Assembly: GCA_965370715.1 (NCBI GenBank)
Contig: CBDUVQ010000031.1
Location: 1 to 10,618 of the forward strand
DNA: 10,618 nucleotides
Source: JAFCBV01 sp965370715
GTDB taxonomy: Archaea > EX4484-52 > B79-G9
Direction of reading: 5' to 3'
The position numbers and the translations under genes are program-made. The notes under the pieces are model-generated. The model did no database searches. It saw only the letters and a program-made list of their open reading frames with translations, and was not told the origin of the DNA. Positions 1 through 5,400 of this stretch are shown piece by piece (position 1 is the first letter of the stretch; the number at the start of each line of letters is the position of its first letter).

Positions 1-66
1 GAAGACCATCGATGGATCGGCCATCTGCTCCAGCCGTTTCATAACCAGGTCGTACACGCTGATCAT
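1..66 (-). CDS. Partial gene, last of the minus-strand pilin-like operon (5' end only)
   Basis: The first 22 codons of a gene that runs off the left edge of the window. Its ATG (66-64) overlaps the TGA stop of the upstream gene by 4 nt (ATGA), which suggests translational coupling. The visible residues begin MISVYDLVMKRLEQMADPSM and look like an amphipathic helix without a signal peptide or membrane segment. This differs from the upstream genes of the operon, so the product may be a cytoplasmic partner. Too little is visible to assign a family. Confidence 0.6.
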   Translation of the reverse strand, partial: MISVYDLVMKRLEQMADPSMVF

Positions 67-287
67 CCCCAGTAGGGAATCATGGAGGAATATTCCTTTT
101 CGTTCTTGCTCATGCACGGGAGTGCCTGGGTGCTGTAATAAAGCCCTGCTGCAAGAGACTCCTCTGAAATCTCATTTTCAAACAGCATAAGTGCCGCAGT
201 ATTGCCGCGCCCTATTATGGCAGCAGCCACCAAAAGAAGTACACAAATTATTATCATGATTGCAGCTTTTACAGTTTCATTAAACAT
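63..287 (-). CDS. Small single-span membrane protein, pilin-like (74 aa)
   Basis: A 74-aa protein of unknown family. A short polar N-terminus (MFNETVKA) is followed by a strongly hydrophobic helix at about residues 8-26, rich in I, L, V and A. A polar C-terminal part with one cysteine (in ALPCMSK) follows. The architecture of a short charged N-terminus, one helix and a short exposed tail resembles archaeal type IV pilin-like proteins, but the K-G cleavage motif of its neighbours is replaced by K-A. It starts 6 nt after the stop of the upstream gene (294-746) and its stop overlaps the next gene by 4 nt. The operon position is the main support that it is real and works with the neighbouring pilin-like proteins. 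Confidence 0.72.
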   Translation of the reverse strand: MFNETVKAAIMIIICVLLLVAAAIIGRGNTAALMLFENEISEESLAAGLYYSTQALPCMSKNEKEYSSMIPYWG

Positions 288-293
288 AGTTAT

Positions 294-746
294 CTATCCT
301 GCGAACGCGCACTCACCCGGTAATATATCGCAGCACGAATCGCCTTTTTCGCATATCGTTACATGTGGTATGCATCCGACAAGCTTTTTTGAAATGCATA
401 TTGTTCTAACTTCGCCGACAGTGGCAGGGTCTACATTAGTTGCTATATGTGGGTATGTAAACAAATACGATTCCACCTCTCCTTCATAGGACAGCAGAAC
501 CTCTTTTTCCTTAAGCGCTATTATAAATGATGGGCTTGTCTCAAAAAACCTCACACCCTGCCCAACAGCAGATATTGCCGAGACTTCGCTTGCAAATGAT
601 TTGGCTGTGTGCCGGGCAATGGTCTCTACATCTTTTTGAGTGCTCCATATGAACTCGCCTGCAACCATGGTCAGCATCATCACAGATATCAAAAGACCTA
701 CTATGATAACCATAATATTGCCTATTACAAGCCCTTTTTTTGCCAT
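294..746 (-). CDS. Pilin-like membrane protein with class III-type N-terminus (150 aa)
   Basis: The start at 746 is chosen because its ATG shares one base with the TGA of the upstream gene (TGATG). It also puts a MAKKG motif directly before the hydrophobic helix; an alternative ATG 8 codons upstream would bury it. K-K-G before a helix is the form recognised by archaeal prepilin/preflagellin peptidases (PibD/FlaK/EppA type). The helix is about residues 6-28. The exposed part of about 120 residues ends in a cysteine cluster (C-I-S, GC-I-P, I-C-E, SCCD, EC-A), probably disulfide-bonded outside the cell. No catalytic motif is visible. Inferred to be a minor pilin or pseudopilin of the complex encoded by this operon; exact family not recognised. 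Confidence 0.78.
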   Translation of the reverse strand: MAKKGLVIGNIMVIIVGLLISVMMLTMVAGEFIWSTQKDVETIARHTAKSFASEVSAISAVGQGVRFFETSPSFIIALKEKEVLLSYEGEVESYLFTYPHIATNVDPATVGEVRTICISKKLVGCIPHVTICEKGDSCCDILPGECAFAG

Positions 747-946
747 CAGGCACCAATTCCTACCATACATTCCACCGGGTTCGTAAGGCAGCTATGAAGG
801 TCGCCCACAAGGGATGAAAGAGCACCCATTCCACCTGAAACCAGATAGTATGTTGCCAAAAGGAATATAAGTGATATCAAAAGTGCGATAATGGAAAGCG
901 GTATTGGTGAAACGCTTGCTTTTTTCAGGTGACGTGTTGGTGTCAT
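746..946 (-). CDS. Small single-span membrane protein (66 aa), possible pilin-like
   Basis: A 66-aa protein: a basic N-terminus (TRHLKKA), a hydrophobic helix at about residues 16-37 (LSIIALLISLIFLLATYYLV), then a Gly-rich tail with two cysteines (HSCL, VECM). The KKA-SVS sequence before the helix is an imperfect version of the K-G/K-A prepilin cleavage motif seen in the neighbours. The gene lies 4 nt downstream of the 585-aa gene and its stop overlaps the next start by 1 nt (TGATG), so it is clearly in the same transcript. A GTGA element about 5 nt before the ATG could serve as ribosome binding site. Function unknown; probably a small structural part of the surface complex. Confidence 0.7.
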   Translation of the reverse strand: MTPTRHLKKASVSPIPLSIIALLISLIFLLATYYLVSGGMGALSSLVGDLHSCLTNPVECMVGIGA

Positions 947-950
947 GGAA

Positions 951-2708
951 TCACTTTATTGAGCAGGCTGCCTCTGAAGGAGCTACAGAATTCCATTCGC
1001 ATCGACCTCCGCAGGATTCGCAAGGAGCCTGCGTAGTAAAAGAACAGTCCTTGCAGGCCAGAGAATAAACTGTGTATGAATAACTTCGCGAAGTTTGTGT
1101 GTCTGCTGAAAATTTTGCAGGCAGCCCCGATTCAAAAGTTCCTACAACGCTCGATTCTATAATCAATGTGTGTGTACCGATGTCGCCGATGCCCTCGAAT
1201 AAGCCATCCAGTATAATCTCATATTCGAATATATCTCCTGGATTAAGCTCAGATGCGCCATCTGGTGAGTCCGCTAGTTTGTTTTCGTCTGATATGTAGT
1301 GTTTTATAGGAATAGGACTAACTGCAACCACCACAGAATCAAGAAGCGCTGTAACTTCAAGGTTATTTGCCTTTAGTTTCGGCTCGTTATTTCCGCCAAT
1401 TTCTGTTGCAGTGTTCTTTATTGCAACAAAGACTCTCTTTAGATCGTAACCGGTTGTTACATGAAATAATTCATCTTCTAATTCATACTTACCGGTCTCT
1501 GGATTCAGCACTTTTTCAATTCCCACCACACCATCCTTCTTTACTGCCATATATGCAGTAATCAAATCCGGCTTTGGCAGCGAGCACTCTGCTTTGTTGC
1601 TTAAGAGCATTGTACAACCAAGGGCACACTGCTCCTGCTTGGTTTCGTATTTGCATGCAGGATTTGCCTCAAAGGCTCCTGCGTCCTTCAAGGATGAAAC
1701 AATGTATGTTTCCGCACCTTCTGTATAGCATGCAGTGGTGGAACAGGTATAAACATAATCTTCCATTCCAGAGCGGCACATTGGTGAAGGCGCATTGGGG
1801 TCTACTGCATAAACAGGATACGAAATCGCAACTTTTTCCCCGGGTTCTGTGTATGGCATGGTGAACCCATAGTTATCATCAACAATAGCAACTGCGGCAT
1901 TGCATGTTGTTTTTACAGAATTAAGGTCACATGGATCGTAAGGACCTCCTGACCTTTTGCCAATCTCTATTTTTTCGCTTTCATAGCCCACTAAATCAAC
2001 CCATGAATATGTCCCGTCTGTCGGGAAAGTAAAAACAACATCTTTTTCAGGATAGTATTTTCCCTCAATGATTTGCGGTCGGGGGCAGGACCATGCACGG
2101 TTAAAACTGTATACTTCATCCCCATTAGAAGCCTGTAATAAAATCTTGTATGATATGCCCTCCTTGATTTTTTGCTCCATGTGATTTGCATCCCTTTCGT
2201 AGGGAAGAGAAATAATTACTTCCTTCGCACCATCCTGAAGATCAAACCCGCAGTCGGGGGGGGTATCACCGTCAGAACAATCCGCAACTTCGTTGCCAGA
2301 ACCATCGTATATCTTGACATCAACCACCAGATCATACTGCTCTGCCACTTCAGCAGGAAAAGACACTGTAAGAGTACCCCCGGGAATAAATGAGCCTGCA
2401 ACTATTGCTGAAACAACAGGAGACCCGGGCGCAGTGCCAGTGTATGTAAAGTCCGCAGGTCTGCCTGCAATTATTGTGCACATTTCTTTTTTAGAGTCCG
2501 GGACGTCACAATCATTCACAGGGTCAGGGCAATATAGTTTACAGTAGAGGCGCTCTCCCAGAGAGGGGTTCTTTAAAGCACTCAATGTCCCTGTTGTTGG
2601 CTCATCTGCATTTTCTGCAGCAGAACCAACGATCATTATAGCTGCTGCTGCAACAAAAAGAAATATTACAAAAACTATCATAGAGTTCACAGGTAACGAT
2701 CCTTTCAT
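951..2708 (-). CDS. Large cysteine-rich surface protein with pilin-like anchor and Ig-like domains (585 aa)
   Basis: An N-terminal membrane anchor (MKG then a hydrophobic helix at about residues 9-28) is followed by some 550 extracytoplasmic residues. Dense cysteines lie near residues 55-80 (YCKLYC, DCDV, EMC), in the middle (CKYETKQEQCALGC) and at the extreme C-terminus (ACKDC, PCESCGGRCEW). Between these are beta-strand-rich stretches: residues around 95-200 look like an Ig or filament-type domain. A segment near 385-545 (FVAIKNTATEIGGN and later LNPGDIFEYEI) resembles CARDB-type Ig-like domains; this is pattern recognition, not a computed hit. The C-terminal C-x2-C-x3-C-E-W motif is PSI-like at best. 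The gene overlaps the upstream gene by 4 nt (ATGA), so it is translationally coupled. Likely the main exposed subunit or adhesin of the pilin-like complex. Confidence 0.85.
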   Translation of the reverse strand: MKGSLPVNSMIVFVIFLFVAAAAIMIVGSAAENADEPTTGTLSALKNPSLGERLYCKLYCPDPVNDCDVPDSKKEMCTIIAGRPADFTYTGTAPGSPVVSAIVAGSFIPGGTLTVSFPAEVAEQYDLVVDVKIYDGSGNEVADCSDGDTPPDCGFDLQDGAKEVIISLPYERDANHMEQKIKEGISYKILLQASNGDEVYSFNRAWSCPRPQIIEGKYYPEKDVVFTFPTDGTYSWVDLVGYESEKIEIGKRSGGPYDPCDLNSVKTTCNAAVAIVDDNYGFTMPYTEPGEKVAISYPVYAVDPNAPSPMCRSGMEDYVYTCSTTACYTEGAETYIVSSLKDAGAFEANPACKYETKQEQCALGCTMLLSNKAECSLPKPDLITAYMAVKKDGVVGIEKVLNPETGKYELEDELFHVTTGYDLKRVFVAIKNTATEIGGNNEPKLKANNLEVTALLDSVVVAVSPIPIKHYISDENKLADSPDGASELNPGDIFEYEIILDGLFEGIGDIGTHTLIIESSVVGTFESGLPAKFSADTQTSRSYSYTVYSLACKDCSFTTQAPCESCGGRCEWNSVAPSEAACSIK

Positions 2709-2992
2709 ATTATTGCCTCAACTTGAATAAAGCAGGAAAACCCTTCGCAATCGCTGCCTTTGTTATTCCAGCAACTGTCCGGGTCTGATGAAAGCCTGCA
2801 GCTGTCACAAATAAGCCTGCATGTTGTTGTCCACAGCGCGCTTCCGCCGCCCGCAATTGTGGGGTCTGTCTGCTCCTCGACATTTCCGACTGTCTTTGAA
2901 AAAACAGTAATGAGCACCACTGCAACAACAAGTGCGATGACAAGGGCAATGACTATCCACATTGCCTGCTCTGTTCCCTTTCTTGATGCCAT
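2705..2992 (-). CDS. Class III-type pilin-like protein with cysteine-rich tail (95 aa)
   Basis: A 95-aa protein with the N-terminus MASRKG-TEQAMW and a hydrophobic helix at about residues 11-31 (I, V, A and L). R-K-G followed by a short polar patch containing a glutamate and then a helix is close to the archaeal class III signal peptide consensus. The exposed tail holds six cysteines in about 35 residues (C-R-L-I-C-D-S-C, DSCW, DCEG, SCF), suggesting a small disulfide-stabilised head. It starts 4 nt after the stop of the 47-aa gene, preceded by a G-rich stretch (GGGGGATAAT), and overlaps the 585-aa gene by 4 nt. It may be the major pilin of the system, but no homologue is recognised. Confidence 0.82.
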   Translation of the reverse strand: MASRKGTEQAMWIVIALVIALVVAVVLITVFSKTVGNVEEQTDPTIAGGGSALWTTTCRLICDSCRLSSDPDSCWNNKGSDCEGFSCFIQVEAII

Positions 2993-2996
2993 TGTA

Positions 2997-3140
2997 TTAT
3001 CCCCCCATTCTCAACAATTCAGTAAAAGCATCCGAGCCCTGAGTTGTCCAGCTGTAAATAAGATATATCACAAGTGCTATTATCGCCACGACAATCACAA
3101 GAGACATGAGTGCGTGTATGCTCATATTGCCTTTCTTCAT
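2997..3140 (-). CDS. Tiny class III-type pilin-like protein, first gene of the minus operon (47 aa)
   Basis: A 47-aa product. The N-terminus MKKG-NMSIH fits the archaeal prepilin cleavage pattern well (K-K-G, then a polar patch spaced like Q-x-S-x-E). A hydrophobic helix follows at about residues 10-29 and a short tail at 30-47 (YSWTTQGSDAFTELLRMGG). It is the first gene after the shared promoter: its ATG is about 25-30 nt from the TATA-like run at 3163-3176, implying a leaderless or nearly leaderless mRNA. It is followed 4 nt later by the 95-aa pilin-like gene. Almost the whole mature protein would be the helix, so it may be a filament core or assembly subunit. Confidence 0.75.
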   Translation of the reverse strand: MKKGNMSIHALMSLVIVVAIIALVIYLIYSWTTQGSDAFTELLRMGG

Positions 3141-3161
3141 CAAAGGTTATTGGATGGCGGG

Positions 3162-3177
3162 GTATTTATATATTTGA
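3162..3177. promoter_or_regulatory. Probable bidirectional TATA element for both pilin-like operons
   Basis: The AT-rich run tatttatatattt reads as a TATA box on either strand (tatttatata forwards, aatatataaata in reverse). Its centre is about 25-30 nt from the ATG at 3195 on the plus strand and from the ATG at 3140 on the minus strand, the usual archaeal TATA-to-start spacing. With only 54 bp between the two start codons there is little room for two separate core promoters. Inferred from position and sequence; overlapping but distinct boxes are possible. Confidence 0.6.
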
Positions 3178-3194
3178 AAATCTCTAAAAGAAAC

Positions 3195-3302
3195 ATGCGA
3201 AAAGGAGGGATCTCGTACTTTGCGTACATGATTGTCGGAATAGCTGTTGCGGCAATACTATTGTATTTCGCATACGCCACCCTCAAAAACCCGTTCGGTT
3301 AG
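3195..3302 (+). CDS. Tiny class III-type pilin-like protein, first gene of the plus operon (35 aa)
   Basis: A 35-aa protein: MRKG, then GISYFAYM and a hydrophobic helix to about residue 29, ending KNPFG. The R-K-G cleavage-type motif and single helix mirror the 47-aa protein on the other side of the promoter; both are the first gene of their operon. The ATG lies about 25-30 nt from the TATA-like run, so the transcript is probably leaderless. An internal GGAGGG lies after the ATG, not before it. The next gene follows after 7 nt. Short length limits certainty, but operon position and motif make it a credible gene. Confidence 0.68.
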   Translation: MRKGGISYFAYMIVGIAVAAILLYFAYATLKNPFG

Positions 3303-3309
3303 TGATGTT

Positions 3310-3507
3310 ATGGGACTTGAAGGAGGACTCAGCACAGTCCAGCAGATAATTCTTGTCATTATTGCCGCAGTCCTCCTGATAGGGCTTGCCCTGATTTTTA
3401 CTGACAAAACACAGGAACTTGGTTGCGGGTGGGCAGACCAGGCAGTCAGGGGCTTCTATTCCCTGATATCAAAGGCTCCACCAGCATCAGTGTGCGGAGG
3501 ATACTAA
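3310..3507 (+). CDS. Small pilin-like membrane protein (65 aa)
   Basis: A 65-aa protein. The N-terminus MGLEGG-LSTVQQ is followed by a hydrophobic helix at about residues 13-31 (IILVIIAAVLLIGLALIF), then a tail of about 33 residues with two cysteines (LGCGW near the start, VCGGY at the end) that could form a disulfide. It lacks the K-G motif; E-G-G precedes the helix instead, so processing by a prepilin peptidase is less sure. The stop codon shares one base with the start of the next gene (TAATG). Reading from 3310 rather than an upstream in-frame start agrees with the 7-nt gap after the 35-aa gene. Function unknown; likely a structural partner. Confidence 0.75.
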   Translation: MGLEGGLSTVQQIILVIIAAVLLIGLALIFTDKTQELGCGWADQAVRGFYSLISKAPPASVCGGY

Positions 3508-4139
3508 TGCGCAAGGGCTTTGCATTCAGCGTTTTGTCAAAAATTGTGCTTTTCATAGCGACTCTTGCGGTTTTTGCTTCTGCAGCAGTCTTGCTCATGA
3601 ACTCTAAAAATGTTTTTGATACTATGACGCAGATAGACGAAATAAGTATTGATACAATAATGGATGAGACCTGCTATGTTCTCAACAATGCAGGAGATGA
3701 CCGCGAGGCAGACGGACAAATAGATGTTTATGAAGACATACCGCTTGAGCGAAACTCTAAGCCGGCAAATATTGGGGATGTGCACTCCTTTGCCCTGTCT
3801 TTTGAAATAGTTGGCATCATACATGAATCCAGCTGGAATATTGCATGGTGGGATGTCACCTGCGATGGAGAGGATGCTGACGGAAACTCTAAAATATACA
3901 GGCTTGTATGGTGGCCTTATGAAGATATATATCCTGAAGGCTACCTGCACATTGATGCCAAAGACTTCTTTGATGATGCCCTGCTAAAATATCTTATTGA
4001 CAATACAGAATCCGGATACAATCCTGACTGGAAATGCAATAATGCGGTGACTGTCAACCTTATGACTGCGAGTGCAAGCGGCAGCGGGACAGATGAGATG
4101 GTCAAGCTGTGCTATTATATGAATAAGGAATTACTATAA
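3507..4139 (+). CDS. Pilin-like surface protein with an EF-hand-like loop (210 aa)
   Basis: The start at 3507 is supported by GGAGG at 3496-3500, by the 1-nt overlap with the upstream stop (TAATG), and by the MRKG motif it gives. After K-G comes a helix at about residues 5-31 (FAFSVLSKIVLFIATLAVFA). The exposed part of about 180 residues is acidic, with a few cysteines (ETCYV, VTCDG, WKCNN, KLCYY). Residues 65-76 read D-R-E-A-D-G-Q-I-D-V-Y-E, matching the spacing of an EF-hand or dockerin calcium loop (acid at 1, 3, 5 and 12, Gly at 6, Ile at 8). The protein looks like a pilin with a globular head. It is the last gene of the plus operon and is followed by a hairpin. Family not recognised. Confidence 0.82.
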   Translation: MRKGFAFSVLSKIVLFIATLAVFASAAVLLMNSKNVFDTMTQIDEISIDTIMDETCYVLNNAGDDREADGQIDVYEDIPLERNSKPANIGDVHSFALSFEIVGIIHESSWNIAWWDVTCDGEDADGNSKIYRLVWWPYEDIYPEGYLHIDAKDFFDDALLKYLIDNTESGYNPDWKCNNAVTVNLMTASASGSGTDEMVKLCYYMNKELL

Positions 4140-4176
4140 TCTGTCAAATTCCGGCTGTTATCCTAATGTCTGCTAT

Positions 4177-4213
4177 TTATAAGGGCATTGTTTTTGTAAA
4201 AACAGCCTTATAA
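4177..4213. terminator. Hairpin downstream of the plus-strand pilin-like operon, possible terminator
   Basis: TTATAAGG (4177-4184) pairs with CCTTATAA (4206-4213). C4186-G4205 continues the stem past a bulged G, and the inner part TGTTTTT (4189-4195) pairs with AAAAACA (4198-4204) around a 2-nt turn. It begins 37 nt after the stop at 4139. Archaeal termination mostly relies on T-runs, and the T5 tract lies inside the stem, so a terminator is only one reading. The TTATAAGG arms are also TATA-like. Role uncertain. Confidence 0.4.
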
Positions 4214-4270
4214 GGTGTGTATTTCTGAAAATTCAGCAGCAGTTTCAGCCCCTGCTTAGAGTTCCGCAAA

Positions 4271-4320
4271 GCATATATATTTTAGTTACACTTGTATATA
4301 CAGTACAGTTACAGGTGTGA
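4271..4320 (+). promoter_or_regulatory. Promoter region of the HEPN-nucleotidyltransferase module with an imperfect inverted repeat
   Basis: Two TATA-like runs are present: catatatatttta (4272-4284) and ttgtatata (4292-4300). The second is about 25 nt before the ATG at 4323 and would give a leaderless mRNA; the first would give a leader of about 20 nt. Around the second box, TTACACTTGTA (4286-4296) and TACAGGTGTGA (4310-4320) form an 11-bp inverted repeat with two mismatches. AGTTACA also occurs twice as a direct repeat (4284-4290, 4307-4313). Such symmetry beside a toxin-antitoxin type gene pair suggests an operator, by inference only. Confidence 0.5.
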
Positions 4321-4322
4321 CT

Positions 4323-4724
4323 ATGAAAATTGAGAGCCATCTTGAAAAACTAAAGGAAAGCGATGATGTTATAAGGCAATGCATTGAAGAAGGGCTAATT
4401 GCAAAACGGCAAAGGACAATTGGATTTCATGCGTCTGCTGCTGCAATAGACCTTCTTGAAATATTTCTTCACAAAAAACACCTCATTGATCCCGGAAAGC
4501 AAATAAAGCACGATTGGTTCACATCAAAAAATAAGATACAAGAAAAACTTGACTTTGAGTTTGAGAATAAAAAGCAAATTCTTGAAGCAATATTCCTTAT
4601 AGAGTCCAGAAGAAACGTATTATGCTATGGCAGCCCTCAAAGCGAAGAGTTTATAGAAGAAATTGTGCGGGCTTTTCTCAAGCTGAAGGAGCTATTCAAA
4701 GGACTTGGTGTTGAATATGACTAA
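4323..4724 (+). CDS. HEPN-type small helical protein, toxin-like partner of nucleotidyltransferase (133 aa)
   Basis: An all-helical, charged 133-aa protein with no signal peptide. Length, helix pattern and the motif R-R-N-V-L-C-Y-G at residues 96-103, followed by an acidic C-terminal helix, match small archaeal HEPN proteins paired with minimal nucleotidyltransferases. In that group HEPN is typically an RNase toxin and the nucleotidyltransferase its antitoxin, in some cases acting by AMPylation. The usual HEPN motif RX4-6H is not seen here: after R-N the expected His position holds Tyr (Y102). The start ATG at 4323 is preferred over GTG at 4317. The gene overlaps the nucleotidyltransferase gene by 8 nt, so the two are coupled. 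The family call rests on motif and context, not on a search. Confidence 0.72.
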   Translation: MKIESHLEKLKESDDVIRQCIEEGLIAKRQRTIGFHASAAAIDLLEIFLHKKHLIDPGKQIKHDWFTSKNKIQEKLDFEFENKKQILEAIFLIESRRNVLCYGSPQSEEFIEEIVRAFLKLKELFKGLGVEYD

Positions 4725-5322
4725 GCAAAAAGACCTCATAGCTTATGCTGAAGAATGGGTGTCCTATCTTCTTCTGAAGCTTTCGCCAAAGGATTTCAAT
4801 GAAATAAAAAGCATCATACTTTTTGGAAGCGTTGCTCGCGGGGATTTCGATGAAAAGTCAGATATAGATATCTTTGTTGATGTTGCCGACACGGCACTTG
4901 AATCTAAAATAAACAAGGCAACAGAATCCTTTTTGGCTTCAAAACTAAAAAGGCGTTTTGAGCTTCTTGGCATAAAAAATGAAATACACCCAAATACAGG
5001 GATACTGAAAAAGTGGAAGGGCACAAGGCATAGCATACTCATGAATGGCTTGCTTCTTTATGGAAAATATCTTCCTGACATAAAAAAAAGTTCATTGAAT
5101 GCTGTTTTATATTGGGATAGTGTGCAAGGAAACGCAAGAATTTTTCTCAACAGAAAGCTGTTCGGCTATTGCCATTCAGGGAAGCATTATAATGGGATTG
5201 TTGAAAAAACGGGCGGTGAAAAACTCGGGCCGCGTTGTATAATAGTGCCGCTTGGCGGATACCAAAAAGTCAGGGCTGTTTTCAGGCAGATGAAAATTCC
5301 GGTTAAAATGCGAAGCATATAA
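4717..5322 (+). CDS. MNT-type nucleotidyltransferase with a C-terminal extension (201 aa)
   Basis: A DNA polymerase beta-type nucleotidyltransferase fold. G37-S38, ten residues, then D49-I50-D51 give the GSX10DXD metal- and nucleotide-binding signature; E89 in KNEIHP is a candidate for the third carboxylate. After the core (about residues 30-120) a conserved-looking extension of about 80 residues contains YWDSVQGNARIFLNRKLFGY (132-151) and a CIIVP strand. This makes it longer than the roughly 100-aa minimal nucleotidyltransferases. The ATG at 4717 is preferred to TTG at 4705; GGTG lies 7 nt upstream. The 8-nt overlap with the HEPN gene suggests one transcript. Likely the antitoxin, modifying or binding the HEPN partner; inferred from family knowledge. 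A T-rich stretch follows the stop. Confidence 0.85.
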   Translation: MTKQKDLIAYAEEWVSYLLLKLSPKDFNEIKSIILFGSVARGDFDEKSDIDIFVDVADTALESKINKATESFLASKLKRRFELLGIKNEIHPNTGILKKWKGTRHSILMNGLLLYGKYLPDIKKSSLNAVLYWDSVQGNARIFLNRKLFGYCHSGKHYNGIVEKTGGEKLGPRCIIVPLGGYQKVRAVFRQMKIPVKMRSI

Positions 5323-5337
5323 GGGTTTAATTCTTTG

Positions 5338-5371
5338 TTCGATTTATCGAACATATGTTCGATAAATCGAA
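5338..5371. promoter_or_regulatory. Perfect 34-bp palindrome: probable operator of the winged-helix nucleotidyltransferase gene
   Basis: Two 14-bp blocks, TTCGATTTATCGAA (5338-5351) and TTCGATAAATCGAA (5358-5371), flank CATATG, and the whole 34 bp is a perfect palindrome. The hexamer TTCGAT or its complement ATCGAA occurs four times, at 5338, 5346, 5358 and 5366. Equivalent elements are therefore 20 bp apart, about two helical turns, as expected for two dimers on one face of the DNA. The right edge touches the TATA run. The next gene encodes a winged-helix protein, so autorepression by blocking TBP/TFB is the simplest inference. Confidence 0.8.
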
Positions 5372-5386
5372 TATATATTTATTAAA
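5370..5386 (+). promoter_or_regulatory. TATA box of the winged-helix nucleotidyltransferase gene
   Basis: The run aatatatatttattaaa ends about 15 nt, and is centred about 23-28 nt, before the ATG at 5401. This fits an archaeal TATA box giving a leaderless mRNA. No Shine-Dalgarno-like sequence stands before the ATG, which agrees with leaderless initiation. The box abuts the 34-bp palindrome. Confidence 0.7.
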
Positions 5387-5400
5387 AACCAAAAGAATGT

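Larger units (their letters stand above)
4140..4322. other. Intergenic region between the pilin-like operon and the HEPN module
   Basis: These 183 bases hold no convincing ORF. They contain a strong hairpin (4177-4213) and, near the right end, two TATA-like runs (4271-4283 and 4292-4299) with an imperfect inverted repeat around the second. Both are described separately. Nothing else is recognised. Confidence 0.7.

Noticed and set aside
202..489. Plus-strand open frame of 95 codons antisense to the left-hand pilin-like genes
   Set aside because: Its sequence is the complement of two tightly packed operon genes and shows no domain or start signal.
2760..3194. Long upstream extension of the 35-aa frame on the plus strand
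   Set aside because: It is antisense to the 95-aa and 47-aa genes; the promoter at 3162-3177 and the MRKG motif support the start at 3195.
5338..5371. Palindrome as a transcription terminator of the upstream nucleotidyltransferase gene
   Set aside because: No T-run follows the stem on the plus strand; the perfect symmetry and contact with a TATA box fit an operator better.
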